From Ursus arctos (taxonomy: Eukaryota; Chordata; Mammalia; Carnivora; Ursidae), in NCBI RefSeq assembly GCF_023065955.2, contig NW_026622770.1, positions 1 through 64,000 on the forward strand: 64,000 nucleotides of DNA. The letters are read 5' to 3'. The position numbers were made by a program, and so were the translations under genes. Shown in pieces: positions 11,014-23,149 of this stretch; positions within the stretch are counted from its first letter, which is position 1; each line of letters opens with the position of its first letter. Below the pieces are notes generated by a model. The model ran no database searches, was not told where the DNA came from, and saw only the letters and a program-made list of their open reading frames with translations.

Positions 11014-13639
11014 TTTCTCAATTTCTTTCATGAGTGTTCTGTAGTTTTCGGAGGATAGATCCTTTGCCTCTTCGTTTAGGTTATTCCTAGGTATCTTATG
11101 GTTTGGGTTCAATTGTATATGGCTTTGACTCCTTAATTTCTCTTTCTTCTGTGTCATTGTTAGTGTATAGAAATGCAATTGATTTCTGTGCTTGATTTAA
11201 ACGTGCCACTTTGCCGAGTTCCAGTATGAGTTCTGGCAATTTGGGGGTGGAGTCTTTTGGTTATCAGCATCATGTCGTTTGTGAAGAGTGAGTTTGACTT
11301 TTTCTTTGCCAATGCCTTTTATTTCCTTTTGCTGTATGATTGCTGAGGCTAGGGCTTCTAGCGCTATGTTGAACAGCATTGGTGATAGTGGACGTCCCTG
11401 CCATGTTCCTGACCTTAGGGGACAAGCTCTCAGTTTTTACCCATGCAGAATGAATGGGCTTTTCCTAGGTGGCTTTTATGATATTGAGGTATGTTTTGTC
11501 TATCCCTACACTGTGAAGAGTTTTAATCAAGAAAGGATGCTGTACCTGTCAAATGCTTTTTCTGTATCTATTGAGAGGGTCATGTGGTTCTTGTCCTTTC
11601 TTTTATTAATGTTGTGTACCCCATTGATTGGTTTGTGCTGGTTGAGCCACCCTTGCAGCCCAGGAATAAATCCCACTTGGTCATGGTGAATAATCCTTTT
11701 AATGGACTGCTGGATCGTATTGGCTAGTATTTTGGTGAGAATTTTTGCGTCCATGTTCATCAGGGATATTGGTATGTAATTTTCCTTCTTGGTGAGGTCT
11801 TTATCTGGTTTTGGGATCAAGCTAATGCTGGCCTTGTAGAAAGACCTTGGAAGAAGACTTTAGTTCTTTAAATGTTTGGTAGAATTCCCCTGGGAAGCCA
11901 TCTGGTCTGTGCTCTTATTTGTTGGGAGATTTGTGATTACTGCTTCAATTTCCTTGCTGGTTATGGGTCTGTTCAGGTTTTCTTTTTCTTCTTAGTTCAG
12001 TTTTGGTAGTTCAGACATCTCTAGGGATGCTTCCATTTCTTCCAGGTTGCCTAATTTGTTGGCATGTAGTTGCACATAATATGTTCTTATAATTGTTTGT
12101 ATTTCTTTGGTGTTGATTGTGGCTCTCCTCTTTCATTCATGATTTTCTTTATTTGGGTCCTTTCTCTTTTGGTAAGTCTGGGCAGAGGTTTATCAATCTT
12201 ACTAATTCTTTCAAAAGAACCGGCTTCTTCTTTCATTGATCTGTTCTACTGTTCTTTTGGTTTCTATTTCCTTGATTTCTGCCTTAATCCTTATTATTTC
12301 TCTTCTCCTGCTGGGTTTAGGCTTTATTTGCTGTTCTTTCTTCAGTGCCTTTAGGTGTCAGGTTAGGTTGCATTTTGAGACCTTTCTTGTTCTTTGAGAA
12401 AGGCTTGTAGTGCTATATGCTTCCCTCTTAGGCCTGCCTTTGCTGCTTCTCAAAGGTCTTCAATAGTTGTATTTTCATTTTCATTTGTTTCCATGAATTT
12501 TTAAAATTCTTGTTTAATTTCCTGGTTAACCCATTCATTCTTTAGCACGATGCTCTTTAGCCTCCATGTATTTGAATTCTTTCCAACTTTCCTCTTGTGA
12601 TTGAGTTCCAGTTTCAAAGCATTGTGGTCCCACAATATGCAGGGAATGATCCCAGTCTTTTGGTACCAGTAGAGAAATGATTTGTGACCCAGTATGTGAT
12701 CTTTTCTGGAGAATGTTCCATGTGCACATGAGAAGAATGTGTATTCTGTTGCTTTAGTTTGGAATGTTCTGAATATATCTGTGAAGTCCGTCTGGTCCAG
12801 TGTGTCATTCAATGTCCTTGTTTCCTTGTTGATCTTCTGCTTAGATGATCTGTACATGGCAGTGAGTGGGGTGTTAAATTCCCCTACTATTATTGTATTA
12901 TTGTCCATGTGTTTCTTTGATTTTGTTATTAATTGGCTTATATAATCGGCTGCTCCCCTGTTCAGGGCATAAATATTTACAATTGTTAGATCTTGTTGAA
13001 TGGACCCTTTAATTATGGTATAGTGTCCTTCCTCATCCCTTATCACAGCCTTGATTTGAAATCTATTTGTCTGATATAAGGATTGCCACCCCAGCTTTCT
13101 TTTGATGTCCATTAGCATGATAAATGGTTTTCCACCCCCTCACTTTGAATCTGGAGGTGTCTTTGGGTCTGAAATGAGTCTCTTGCAGACAGCATATGGA
13201 TGGGTCTTGCTTTTTTCTCCAATCTGATACCCTTTGTCTTTTGATTGGGACATTTAGCCCGTTTACATTCAGAGTAATTATTGAACGATATGAATTTAGT
13301 GCCATTGTATTATCTGTAAAGTCACTTTTTCTGCCTCATTTATCCTAGCACTTAGAACCTCCATTTTCTATTGCATCTCATTAATAGCCTTTTTGATTTC
13401 GAGTTGGTTAGATTTTAGTTCTTTTATTTCTCCAGAAAGGGATTCTGTAGTGTCTTCTATGCTTTTTTCAAGCCCAGCTAGTTATCTCTATTGAACTCTA
13501 CTTCCAACATCTGACTTACGTCCATACTGATTAGGGACCTGGCAATCAGCACTGCCTCTTGTTCTCTTTTTTGAGGTGAGTTTTTCCATCTTGTCATTTG
13601 GTGCAGTGAAGAATAGATGAGTGAGAGAACAAAATACTA

Positions 13640-14330
13640 AAACGGCAACAACGACCCCAAAGAAATATACACCGAACGATACTCTGGATCCTGTGTGTAT
13701 TTTGGTCTGTTTGTTAGAAAACTAGATCCCAAAATCGTAAAGAAAGAAAAACTTACATATGTACCAAAATAAAATTGAATACAATGGAAAGATAGAATGT
13801 AACCGTACAAATGGAAATTAAAAGACAAAAACCAAAGTGGAAAAAAAGGGAAAATAAAAGAATATACACTGATAGGTGAACAGAACACTATATCCTGAGT
13901 GTATTTTGGTCAGTTTGTTAGAAGAAACTACATCTCAAAATTGTAAAGAAAAGCATATTTATATATACAAAAATTAAACAGATTGAAAAGATAGAATGTA
14001 TCTGTAAAGATGAAAATTTAAAGAGACTTTAAGAAAACAAAACGAATAAACAAAAAAAAAAAAAAAGAAGAAGAAGAAGAAGAAGAGGGGGAAAAAAGAG
14101 AATATGATCAGACAGGTGAAGAGAACTGAACCATACACTAGATTCTGGTTGTATTTTGGTCTGTTAGAGGAAACTGCATCCCAAAATTGTAAAGAAAAAA
14201 ACTTGAGTATTTACAAAAACAAAATTAAATACAGTGAAAGGATAGAATGTAACTGTACAAATGAAAATTTAAAAAGATTTTTAAGAAAGAGTTGATGAAA
14301 TAAGAAATGGGTTGAAAAATGAAAGAGAAA
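13640..14330. repeat. Three tandem ~230-bp repeats in LINE-1 5' region
   Basis: Three successive copies begin near 13672, 13885 and 14135. Each has 'tgtattttggtc(t/a)gtttgtt'-like sequence, then 'caaaat(c/t)gtaaagaaa' and 'gatagaatgta'. Similar tandem blocks occur, as I recall, upstream of ORF1 in carnivore LINE-1s, so they are probably part of the element. A short (AAG)n run sits between copies two and three at about 14067-14086. Confidence 0.75.
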
Positions 14331-15440
14331 AAAAATTAAAATTGAAAGACTCGAGATTCCTGGGGAAACAACCATGAATTCTATATACTATATTCCCCTA
14401 GTGCTGAAGTTTTGCAGTTCTCAATGATTGGTATACTCGGTCTTGAATGGATATTCTTGGAGATCTTGGGGAGGGGCCTGTTGCCTTGATTCTCAGGTAT
14501 TTTTGTCAGGGCTGAATTGTAGCGCCCTTGCCAGGGTCCCGGCTAAGTAATCTGGTCTAGTTTGCTCTATGTGGCTTTTGTTCCCTGAAGGGTTTCTGCC
14601 CAGCTTTAGCGGATGTGAGAATGAAAATGGGGGCCTCCCAAACTCCAGTCCCGGATCCGGGAACTCGGGGACCCACCCCTGAGTGCTTCCTCAGGGAAAA
14701 GCAGTCAATCATTCCTATCTCCCTGGTCTCCGCCCGCTCTCTGTGCTCACCCAGCCTGTGACTGAGCATCTGTATCTCAAGCCTGGATGCCACTGGTGTC
14801 TCTAAACCCTGCAGACTCCTGCAGTGCACACCCTGAGCTGTTCCTCCCTGGGGAGGAATGGGGGATTCTGCTGGTTCTGCCATTTGCTGGGCCCCTGCTC
14901 AGAGAGCGGTTGCCTGGCCATTCTGCAGTTCATGGTATATGGCATCCCTGAGCTAAGAGCCCACTCCTGGGCTCACTGATTCCAGGTGGCTCCCTGCTCC
15001 GATGCCTGCGAGCTCTGCCACACTCAGGCACCCCTGTTATTTCTGTGACCCCGGGGATCCCGAGACCACACTAACCCACCTAGGATTCTGCCCTGTTTTG
15101 CCACCTGGGCACCTTTCAGGCAGGGACATCCCTCACTGGAGCAGACTTCTAAAAGCTCTGATTTTGTGCTACATTTCTCTACCACTTTCTTGTAGCCAAC
15201 TAACAGAGGTTCCCTCCCCCTGCAGTTTATCTTTCCGCATATCACCTCAGATTCACTTCACACCTCCTACGTTGGAGAAGGTGGTCACTTGTTCTATTTG
15301 GAGAGTTGCAGCTATTCTTTTATTCCATCTTGTGTTGCGTTCACAGATGTTCCAATGGTTTGATAGCTATCTAGCTGAATTCCAGGAACCGTATGAAATT
15401 AAGGTCTTCTGTTCCTCCTCCATCTTGGATTCTCTCCAGG

Positions 15441-16100
15441 AATACATTTTAAATCGCAACCCAATATGTTTATAGATACATAACAAAGAAGAGTTAATAG
15501 AATAATATTTATTCTAGCCTGCAATACGTTATGATGGACTTTATTCTACTTCATTTGTCTTTGATGCCATTTGCAACCTATGAAAATGCCCAACAATAGA
15601 GAAATGATTAAATTATTCATGGTATTTAATATTATATAACTTAAAAACATGATGCAGGTAGTTATTTGTAACATGGAAAGAACACAGTATCTTGTTGAGA
15701 GGAAAAGGGCTGTGAATGAATGTAAATATTATGCTATTTGTTGAAAAACAAAGTTTGAAAGGATACACGGGCCAAAAATTTAACATGTCCTTCTTTCGTA
15801 ATAATACGTTCCTGTGCTTTCTGAATGTCTACCTTCGAAACATAAAGGCATGCAGCTAATATTTATTGAACATTTACTATGTGTGCCAGGCACTGGACTC
15901 AAAGCTTTACATGTATTACTGTTTCATTTCAGCCCCTCCAAACCTGAGATGGTATAACCGTCTATTTTGCAGAGTGGAAATGGAGGCTCAAAGACTCACA
16001 GTAAACTGCCTGAGGTTGGAGTGAAGAAAAGGGCAGATCTGGAGCTCAAAGCCATGTGTATCTGACAACAGAGTTCATGCTTTGCATGTTAGGCTGTGCT
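15441..16100 (+). other. Old repeat relics: LINE fragment and MIR
   Basis: About 15575-15780 resembles an old LINE-1 3' segment ('gcccaacaatagagaaatga' and following, plus strand). About 15860-16035 is a MIR element: 'tttattgaacatttactatg', 'ccaggcactggactcaaagc', then the 'tggaggctcaaagactcaca' part. No coding exon was found here, which matters because an upstream ACSM exon would be expected somewhere to the left. Confidence 0.65.
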
Positions 16101-16575
16101 GCCTGATAGAGAGTAGACTGGAGGGTGCCTGCCAGTTAGCATGGGCCAGATGTTACTGTGTGTAACTAGTAGCCCTGTGTCTTAGCGGCTTCTAACGAGG
16201 GAAGTATCTTTCTTGCTCCTGCCAGACACCCACATGGTCTTCCTGGGACCAGGATAAAAGCAGACCCACCGTAGGTAACTGCCAGGTGCTATATGAGATG
16301 GACAGAGGGGATGCCAGACTCAGTTGTCCCAAGTGTTCTGTTTGAGGTGGCACCCCTCACTCCCACTCACATCTCACTGGCCAGAGCACGTCACAGGGAT
16401 GCATCTAACTTCCAGGGTCAGATGACACCCTGACATGCTTGGTGGAGCCTACTGGGGCCACCACATGGTGCCACCCCTTCTAGGGGACTGTGCAGGGGCA
16501 GAGGAGGTGCATGGGGCATTGGTAGGAAATGACAGCTGGACTAAGTCAGGATGAGTTTGCTTTATCCTTGACCAG

Positions 16576-16662
16576 GTGGAATTTGTCTCAGAACCGCCCA
16601 AAACCATCACTGGCAAGATTAAAAGGAGTGACCTTTGGAAAAAGGAGTTCAGTCAGATGTAA
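16576..16662 (+). CDS. Terminal coding exon of an ACSM-family acyl-CoA synthetase
   Basis: A splice acceptor (tttatccttgaccag) is followed by 28 codons and TAA. The peptide contains [17 protein letters not shown] and ends KKEFSQM. PKTxTGKIxR is the C-terminal A10 motif of the ANL superfamily; its lysine contacts the acyl-adenylate during activation, and medium-chain acyl-CoA synthetases (mitochondrial matrix, xenobiotic and medium-chain acid activation) end just after it. The exon length and stop position fit the last exon of ACSM1-5. It resembles ACSM1 most from memory, but I cannot fix the paralogue. No other ACSM exon was found in the window. The remainder may lie left of position 1 or be separated by the LINE-1 insertions, or this may be a stranded fragment. 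The motif residues are intact. Confidence 0.75.
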   Translation: MEFVSEPPKTITGKIKRSDLWKKEFSQM

Positions 16663-16895
16663 TCAGCAAAACCCTCAGAAACCACTGTGTCATCTTTGCC
16701 AAATCCCTGGCTGCCTCAGTTTCCCCACTATGGAGAGTGTGAGGGGGGGAGTGTTGGACGTTGATTTGTAAGAGCACCACATTTCAGCATTTTTGTTCTT
16801 TTAAATTAATGTCAGTTACTCTCCTGCTTCCAAGTCCCCGAGTGAGCGCTCAGAATGTGGCTGGGGTAATAAACGGATATCAGCATCCAAGGGGA
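16663..16895 (+). other. 3' UTR and poly(A) signal of the ACSM-like exon
   Basis: After the stop codon the sequence is non-coding up to a canonical AATAAA at 16868-16873. A GT/T-rich stretch (cttgtgttgtgcttttattc, 16897-16916) follows and suits the downstream cleavage element. A standard signal at this distance supports a genuine terminal exon. The exact cleavage point is estimated. Confidence 0.6.
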
Positions 16896-19269
16896 CTTGT
16901 GTTGTGCTTTTATTCTGTGAATGAACCAGTGCTAAATGCTGTCCTTCCATGATTCTCCCCAAGCCCCAGCAGAGAGGACTCTCGGGCCAGATTCTCCTCC
17001 TGGTTCCAGGGGCCCTGGGTGACTCCTTTTGTCTATTCAACAACCAGGACACAGAGATCTGGGGAGGGACCCTTCCTTGGCCCCAGGTGTCCACCTCTGC
17101 CTGGCTTGCCCATGCCCTGCTAGAGGGTGAGGTCAAGGCCAGAGCTAGTGAGGTGGCTGGGGAAGGGGAAGGGGCCGAGGGCAGCCCAGCCTGGTGAGTC
17201 CACTTGGCTGCCAGACCATTCTTCACTGCTCCATCCAGCCTCCCATGGATCTGCTCCCTTTGCTGCCTCTGAATGCTGCTGCTGCTGCTGTTGCTTCCAG
17301 ATGCCAGCCTTTATCAGCACAGGTGTGGGAGGGATCTGCCCTGTGGGGACCCAGGAATCCTGTAAGACTCCTCCAGTCCTTTCCAGGGGTGCCCAATCCC
17401 CCATTCCTTCCAAGGTAAGCCCAGGAGCTGCATTTCTCAGCCCTCCCTAGGGGACCCCACTCACTCACCCTTCCCAGGGCCCAGGAATCCCTCAGCCTCG
17501 CCAGGGGCCCATAACTCTGTCCACTCTTCATGACCTCCTCCTGCCATCTGGAGCCTGAGAGATGATGTGTGCAAAGCACACGACTTAGCACAGGCCTGAC
17601 ACAGGAGGGACCTGTGGTTGTCACCAGTGCAACACTGGTGTGACATAACAGCTGACGTGAGGCACCAGATCTGGGAGACACTTGCCCCATGGAGACGATG
17701 ATACTGATGTCCAAAGGTGCTCAGCATGTGTCTTTCACTTGGCCTCCGCACAGTTACGGACACAGGCGTGGACACTCGCAGTTCACTGAAGGAAACCAGC
17801 CCAGGGTCACACAGCTGGTAAGCAGCACAGCTGGATCTCAAACTCTCGGCTCCCGGCCCTGTCTCCAGGGGCCACGAAGGGCTTTGTGGATGGGAGGCTG
17901 ACACTGGCTTTGGGGACACTTTTCACCTCCATGAGTGATCTCACCTGTTTGATGCCCCCAAACTCTGTTCACTGCTTCTTCTTTCCCTGCTCCCTGTTCC
18001 AGTTATAATCAGGTGACCCTGGCCATCCTTCATGGAATTCCCTAGTCCCCCTTATAGCCTGGGCCTCTCTCTGTTCACTTTTGGGCTAGTCTGACTCCAC
18101 CCCTTCTGTAGCTGGTCTCTCCTTCTATAACCAGGACAGCCCAACTCTGGGGCTCTTGAGGTGGGCAGCGGCATCTAAACAGAATTTAATACTAATGTTT
18201 TGTGATCCTTCTTTTGTTTTTGTTCGCTTGTTTTTTTATCGTTTCTCTATATTTATGTTAAAGATACTGTTTTCCTAGTTTAGCAGAGCTAGAATGGTTC
18301 CTATTTACAAGAAATTTGCAAAATAATGAAGTGGTGGTTTGTAGAGCACTGATTTTCAGCTGCCTTGGGCCTGAATGAGTTGGGGAAACATTGTGTTAGT
18401 CCTAGAGAGAAACAGTTTAGGAAGTGCTGCTCAGGACAGGGCCCAGGAGAGATGATCACAGGGGTTCATCGAGTAACCTGGGCCCCTGGATCTCCCAGGA
18501 GAGAAGCTGGTGAACGTTTTCTCTTAAAATGCTCTCATTCCTGGAGGTCCCAGGAGATCCCATGAGAGTCAGCTTGGATTGATTCCCTGTGTGGTTCATA
18601 ACGTAAAGCCCAAGCTAATGGGTAGGAGGGTCATAGAGATAAGTGACAGATCTACCGCTGTTTGCAGTATTAAAATGTCTTGGTCAATTAGGGATGATTT
18701 TGAGACCGTACAATCTTCTCACACCAATATTCCAGGAATTTCTGGCCAGAAGACGTATTTGATTATAATTTTATGATGCTCATTTCACTGAGTTCCAACA
18801 TCGCTCTTTTTCTTTGGGATTTCTTTACTCTTATTTACAGAGTTACTTCTCAAATTCTAAACATACGGGAATTTCTAGTTAGCTTTTTATAGTGATTTCT
18901 AGCCCATTTTATTACCAAAATGTACTCTGTGTGATTTCACTCCCTGGAAACATTGAAATTTCCCCTGTGGACAAAATAAATCGGGTGCATTTTTGTAACT
19001 GCACCCTGTGTGCCTACAGTTAATGTGTCCTCCACAGTGGTATAAGGATGTGGACAGATATGTGGAGATAGCTGTGGGATTCAGATGGTTTGCTTTCAGG
19101 ACCTACATCTTATGGATGTTCAATCTGCACTGAGTTGCTGAGAGGGGGCTGAAACCTCCCACCCTGCTTGAGTATTTGATTGTTGTTGCAGTTCTATCCT
19201 CCTTTGTTTTTTATGTTGTTCAGCCAATGGCCCTAGGACGGGAGTTGGGAAAGGAAGGAGAGAGCGCCC
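16896..19269. other. Intergenic sequence with MIR relic, no gene recognised
   Basis: About 17690-17870 contains a MIR core: 'ccagcccagggtcacacagc' followed by 'tggtaagcagcacagctgga'. A short (CTG)n run lies at 17275-17291. The rest (GC-richer to 18200, AT-richer afterwards) shows no exon I can defend. This is the spacer between the ACSM-like 3' end and the TANGO1-like gene. Confidence 0.5.
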
Positions 19270-22200
19270 AGAAGAAGGAAATACATAGCCATCCAAGCCT
19301 CACTCAAAAGAATAGAAAAATCTAAAATGCAGTTTTTATATTCTCACCTCCAGAAGCTGGAACAGCAACAGAGGGACGGGCCTAATCCACGCATGAGGAA
19401 ACAGTTGACCAAGATTAGAGCAGAAATCAATGAATTAGAAACCAGGAGTACAGTGGAGCAGATCAACAGAACTAGAAGCTGGTTCTTTGAGAGAATCAAT
19501 AAAATTGACAAACCGCTGGCAAGACTTATCCAAAAGAATAGAGAAAGGATCCAAATTAATAAAATTATGAATGAAAAAGGAGAGTTCACAACCAACACCA
19601 ATGAAATTGGAAGGATTATTAGAAACATTTATCAACAGCTCTATGCCAATAAATTAAGCAATCTGGAAGAGATGGAGGCCTTCCTGGAAACCTATAAACT
19701 ACCAAGACTGAAACAGGAAGAAATTGATTTTTTAAACAGGCCAATTAATTATGAAGAGATTGAGTCAGTGCTAAACAACCTTCCAAATAACAAAACTCCA
19801 GGCCCGGACGGTTTTCCTGGGGAATTCTACCAAACATTCAAAGAAGGAATAATACCTATTCTCCTAAAGCTATTTCAAAAAATAGAAACAGAAGGAAAGC
19901 TACCAGACTCATTCTATGAGGCCAATATTACCTTGATCCCCAAACCAGGCAAAGACCCCATCAAAAAGGAGAATTACAGACCGATTTCCCTAATGAATAT
20001 GGATGCCAAAATCCTCAACAAGATCCTGGCTAATAGAATCCAACAGTACATTAAAAGGATTATCCATGATGACCAGGTGGGATTCCTACCTGGGATGCAA
20101 GCGTGGTTCAACATTTGCAAATCGATCAACGTGATACATCATATCAACAAGAAAAGACTCAGGAACCATATGAGCCTCTCAATTGATGCAGAAAAAGCAT
20201 TTGACAAAATACAGCATCCTTTCCTGATTAAAACCCTTCAGAGTGTAGGGATAGAGGGTACATTCCTCAATCTCATAAAAACCATCTATGAAAAGCCTAC
20301 AGCAAATATCATTCTCAATGGGGAAAAGCTGGAAGCCTTTCCCTGAAGATGAGGAACACGACAAGGATGCCCACTCTCGCCACTATTATTCAACATAGTA
20401 CTAGAAGTCCTTGCAACAGCAATCAGACAACAAAAAGGGATAAAAGGTATCCAAATTGGCAAGGAAGAAGTCAAAATGTCTCTCTTCGCAGATGACATGA
20501 TACTCTATATGGAAAACCCAAAAGAATCCACTCCCAAACCACTAGAAGTTATAGAGCAATTCAGTAATGTGGCGGGATACAAAATCAATGCTCAGAAATC
20601 AGTTGCATTTCTATACACAAATACTGAGACTGAAGAAAGAGAAATTAGGGAATCCATCCCATTTACAATAGCACCAAAAACCATACGTTACGTTGGAATT
20701 AACTTAACCAGAGACGTAAAGGGCCTATATTCTAGAAACTATAAGTCACTCTTGAAAGACATTGAGGAAGACACAAAAAGATGGAAAACTATTCCATGCT
20801 CATGGATCAGAAGAATTAACCTAGTTAAAATGTCCATGCTACCCAGAGCAATCTACACTTTCATTGCTATCCCGCTCAAAACACTGATGACATTTTTCAA
20901 AGAACTGGAACAAATAGTCCTTAAATTTGTATGGAACCAGAAAAGGCCCCGGATCGCCAAGGAACTGTTGAAAAGGAAAAACAAAGCTGGGGGCATCACA
21001 TTGCTGGATTTTGAGCTGTTCTACAAACCTATGATCACAAAGACAGCATGGTACTGGCACAAAAACAGACACATAGACCAATGGAACAGAGTAGAGACTC
21101 CAGAAATGGACCCTCGACTCTTTGGGCAACTAATCTTTGATATAGCAGGAAAAAACATCCAGTGGAAAAAAGACAGTCTCTTCAATAAATGGTGCTGGGA
21201 AAATTGGACAGCTACATGCAAAAGAATGAAACTTGACCAATCTCTCACACCATACACAAAAATAAACTCCAAATGGATGAAAGACCTCGATGTGAGACAG
21301 GAATCCATCAAAATCCTAGAGGAGAACATAGGCAGCAACCTCTACGACATCGGCCAAAGCAACCTTTTTCATGACACATCTCCAAAGGCAAGAGAAACAA
21401 AAGATAAAATGAACTTGTGGGACTTCATCAAGATAAAAAGCTTCTGCACAGCCAAGGAAACAGTCAAAAAAACTAAGAGGCAGCCCACGGAATGGGAGAA
21501 TATATTTGCAAATGATGCTACAGATAAAAGACTGGTATCCAAGATCTACAAAGAAGTTCTCAAACTGAATACATGAGAAACAAATCATAAAATGGGCAGA
21601 AGATAGGAACAGACACTTTTTCAATGAAGACATACAAATGGCTAACAGACACATGAAAAAATGTTCAAAATCATTAGCCATCAGGGAAACTCAAATCAAA
21701 ACCACACTGAGATACCACCTTATGCCAGTTAGAATGGCAAAAATAACAAGGCGAGAAACAACAATTGGTGGAGAGGATGTGGAGAAAGGGGAAACCTCCT
21801 ACATTGTTGGTAGGAACGCAAGTTGGTACAGCCACTCTGGAAAACAGTGTGGAAGTCCCTTAAAAAGTTAAAAATTGAGGTACCCTATGACCCAGCCATT
21901 GCACTACTGGGTATTTACCCCAAAGATGCAGACGTAGTGAAGAGAAGGGCCATATGCACCCCAATGTTCATAGCAGAATTGTCCACAATAGCTAAATCGT
22001 GGAAGGAACCGAGATGCCCTTCAACAGATGACTGGATTAAGAAGTTGTGGTCCATATATACAATGGAATATTACTCCGCTATCAGAAAGAACGAGTTCTC
22101 AACACTTACTGCAACATGGACGGCACTGCAGGAGACAATGCTAAGTGAAATAAGTCAAGCAGAGAAAGACAATTATCATATGATTGCTCTCATCTATGGA

Positions 22201-22520
22201 ACATAAGAACTAGGATGATCGCTGAGGGAAGAAAGGTATAAAGAATGGGGGGTAATCAGAAGGGGGAATGAAGCATGAGAGACTATGGACTCTGAGAAAC
22301 AAACTGAGGGCCTCAGAGGGGAGGGGGTGGGGGAATTGGATAGACTGGTGATGGGTAGTAAGGAGGGCGCGTATAGCATGGTGCACTGGGTGTTATACGC
22401 AACTAATGAATTATCAAACTTTACATCAGAAACCAGGGATGTACTGTATGGTGACTAACATAATATAATTAAAAAACATTAAAATTAAATAAATAAATAC
22501 ATAAATAAAAAATAGAAAAA
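19270..22520 (+). mobile_element. 5'-truncated young LINE-1 carrying most of ORF2
   Basis: The copy starts between the endonuclease and RT domains and runs to a 3' UTR and A/T-rich tail at 22470-22520. ORF2 is open from 19327 to 20343. The catalytic loop FADD lies at about 20482-20493, and the frame continues to 21576. Two stops six bases apart (20344-20346 and 20350-20352), one frame disturbance after 21576 and missing 5' sequence make it inactive. The last part returns to the original frame (21823-22206). It is less mutated than the other long copies here. It lies between the ACSM-like exon and the TANGO1-like gene. Confidence 0.95.
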
Positions 22521-23083
22521 AAGAGGGAACAGGGACCTGGGTTGGGAGGGAGCAGAAACAAGAAGGTCTGCCAACGTTCCAGAGAAGACCTGTCGTTGGG
22601 ATGGTGTGTGGTGAGACGACAGTTGGGAAGGGGATACTTACAAACGAGGTCACACGGGGTGTCCATTATGATGTACCAGGGGCAAAGGCAGCTGATTGGT
22701 CGAGAGAAAGTATACAGCCTCTGTGTTGCTAAGGATACCTTCAGTCAGGTTAAGGCTTGGAAGAAGGTGGATCCTCCTCCAATCGTTTAACCTGCTACTG
22801 TATCCTGCTGACCTAGTGATTTACTAACCTGCTGACCTACTAACCTTTCTGAACCCTCCTGCCTCCCCTTGAGTACTTGATCTGACCCTGACACTGTCCC
22901 AGACCTCCTCTTGTCCTGACAAACGCCTTCCCCAATCCTACCCTCTATTTCCACCTTACCCCCATCCCTATTTACCACCCTATCCCCTCCCACCACTCCC
23001 TACCCCACCCACCCCCACTCCCACACCACCCCCGATCTCCACCTCCTCCCTGGTGCCCCAGCACCCCTTGAAAGCGCCAGGAG
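22521..23083 (+). promoter_or_regulatory. Candidate promoter and 5' UTR of the TANGO1-like gene
   Basis: This non-repeat stretch separates the LINE-1 tail from the first coding exon. It contains an inverted CCAAT box (ATTGG at 22695-22699), an imperfect X-box-like sequence GTTGCTAAGGATACC (22725-22739), and a long C-rich tract (about 22905-23065) with several CCCACCCC-like sites suited to SP/KLF factors. No TATA box is obvious. Assignment as promoter is inference from position and composition; the transcription start is unknown. Confidence 0.35.
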
Positions 23084-23149
23084 ATGAAGATGCAGAGGCT
23101 GCTCTTCTGGCTTCTCTTGCTCCAATGTCCCAGTTACCCAAACCCAAAT
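23084..23149 (+). CDS. Exon 1: start codon and hydrophobic leader
   Basis: ATG at 23084 (a second at 23090) opens 22 codons with the core [11 protein letters not shown], a signal-peptide or signal-anchor type leader. The exon ends at a strong donor (AAT|GTGAGT) in phase 0, matching the membrane exon. TANGO1 also begins with a signal peptide. The start is chosen because it is the only leader-like ORF with a fitting donor between the LINE-1 and the membrane exon. Intervening exons could have been missed. Confidence 0.55.

Larger units (their letters stand above)
9236..15437 (-). mobile_element. Near full-length LINE-1 with deleted ORF1
   Basis: On the minus strand this copy runs from a 5' end near 15437 (reverse of 'ctcctccatcttggattctc') through a GC-rich 5' UTR (about 14440-15430) and a region of three tandem ~230-bp repeats (13640-14330). 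It then has an ORF1 start with coiled-coil (13330-13600), ORF2 (about 13305-9500) and a 3' UTR (to 9236). The ORF2 N-terminus at 13305-13063 shows endonuclease motifs NVNGLN and CCLQETHF. RT pieces include the stretch at 11820-11527. Many stops and frameshifts make it inactive. ORF1 lacks its RNA-binding and C-terminal parts: the coiled-coil joins almost directly to the ORF2 start near 13315. Confidence 0.92.

Noticed and set aside
9226..15446. Target duplication (ctctcc) around the near full-length LINE-1
   Set aside because: Only six bases match at the two ends, too short to claim.
17223..17714. 163-codon minus-strand ORF in GC-rich intergenic DNA
   Set aside because: Composition-driven, low-complexity start, overlaps a CTG run; no domain recognised.
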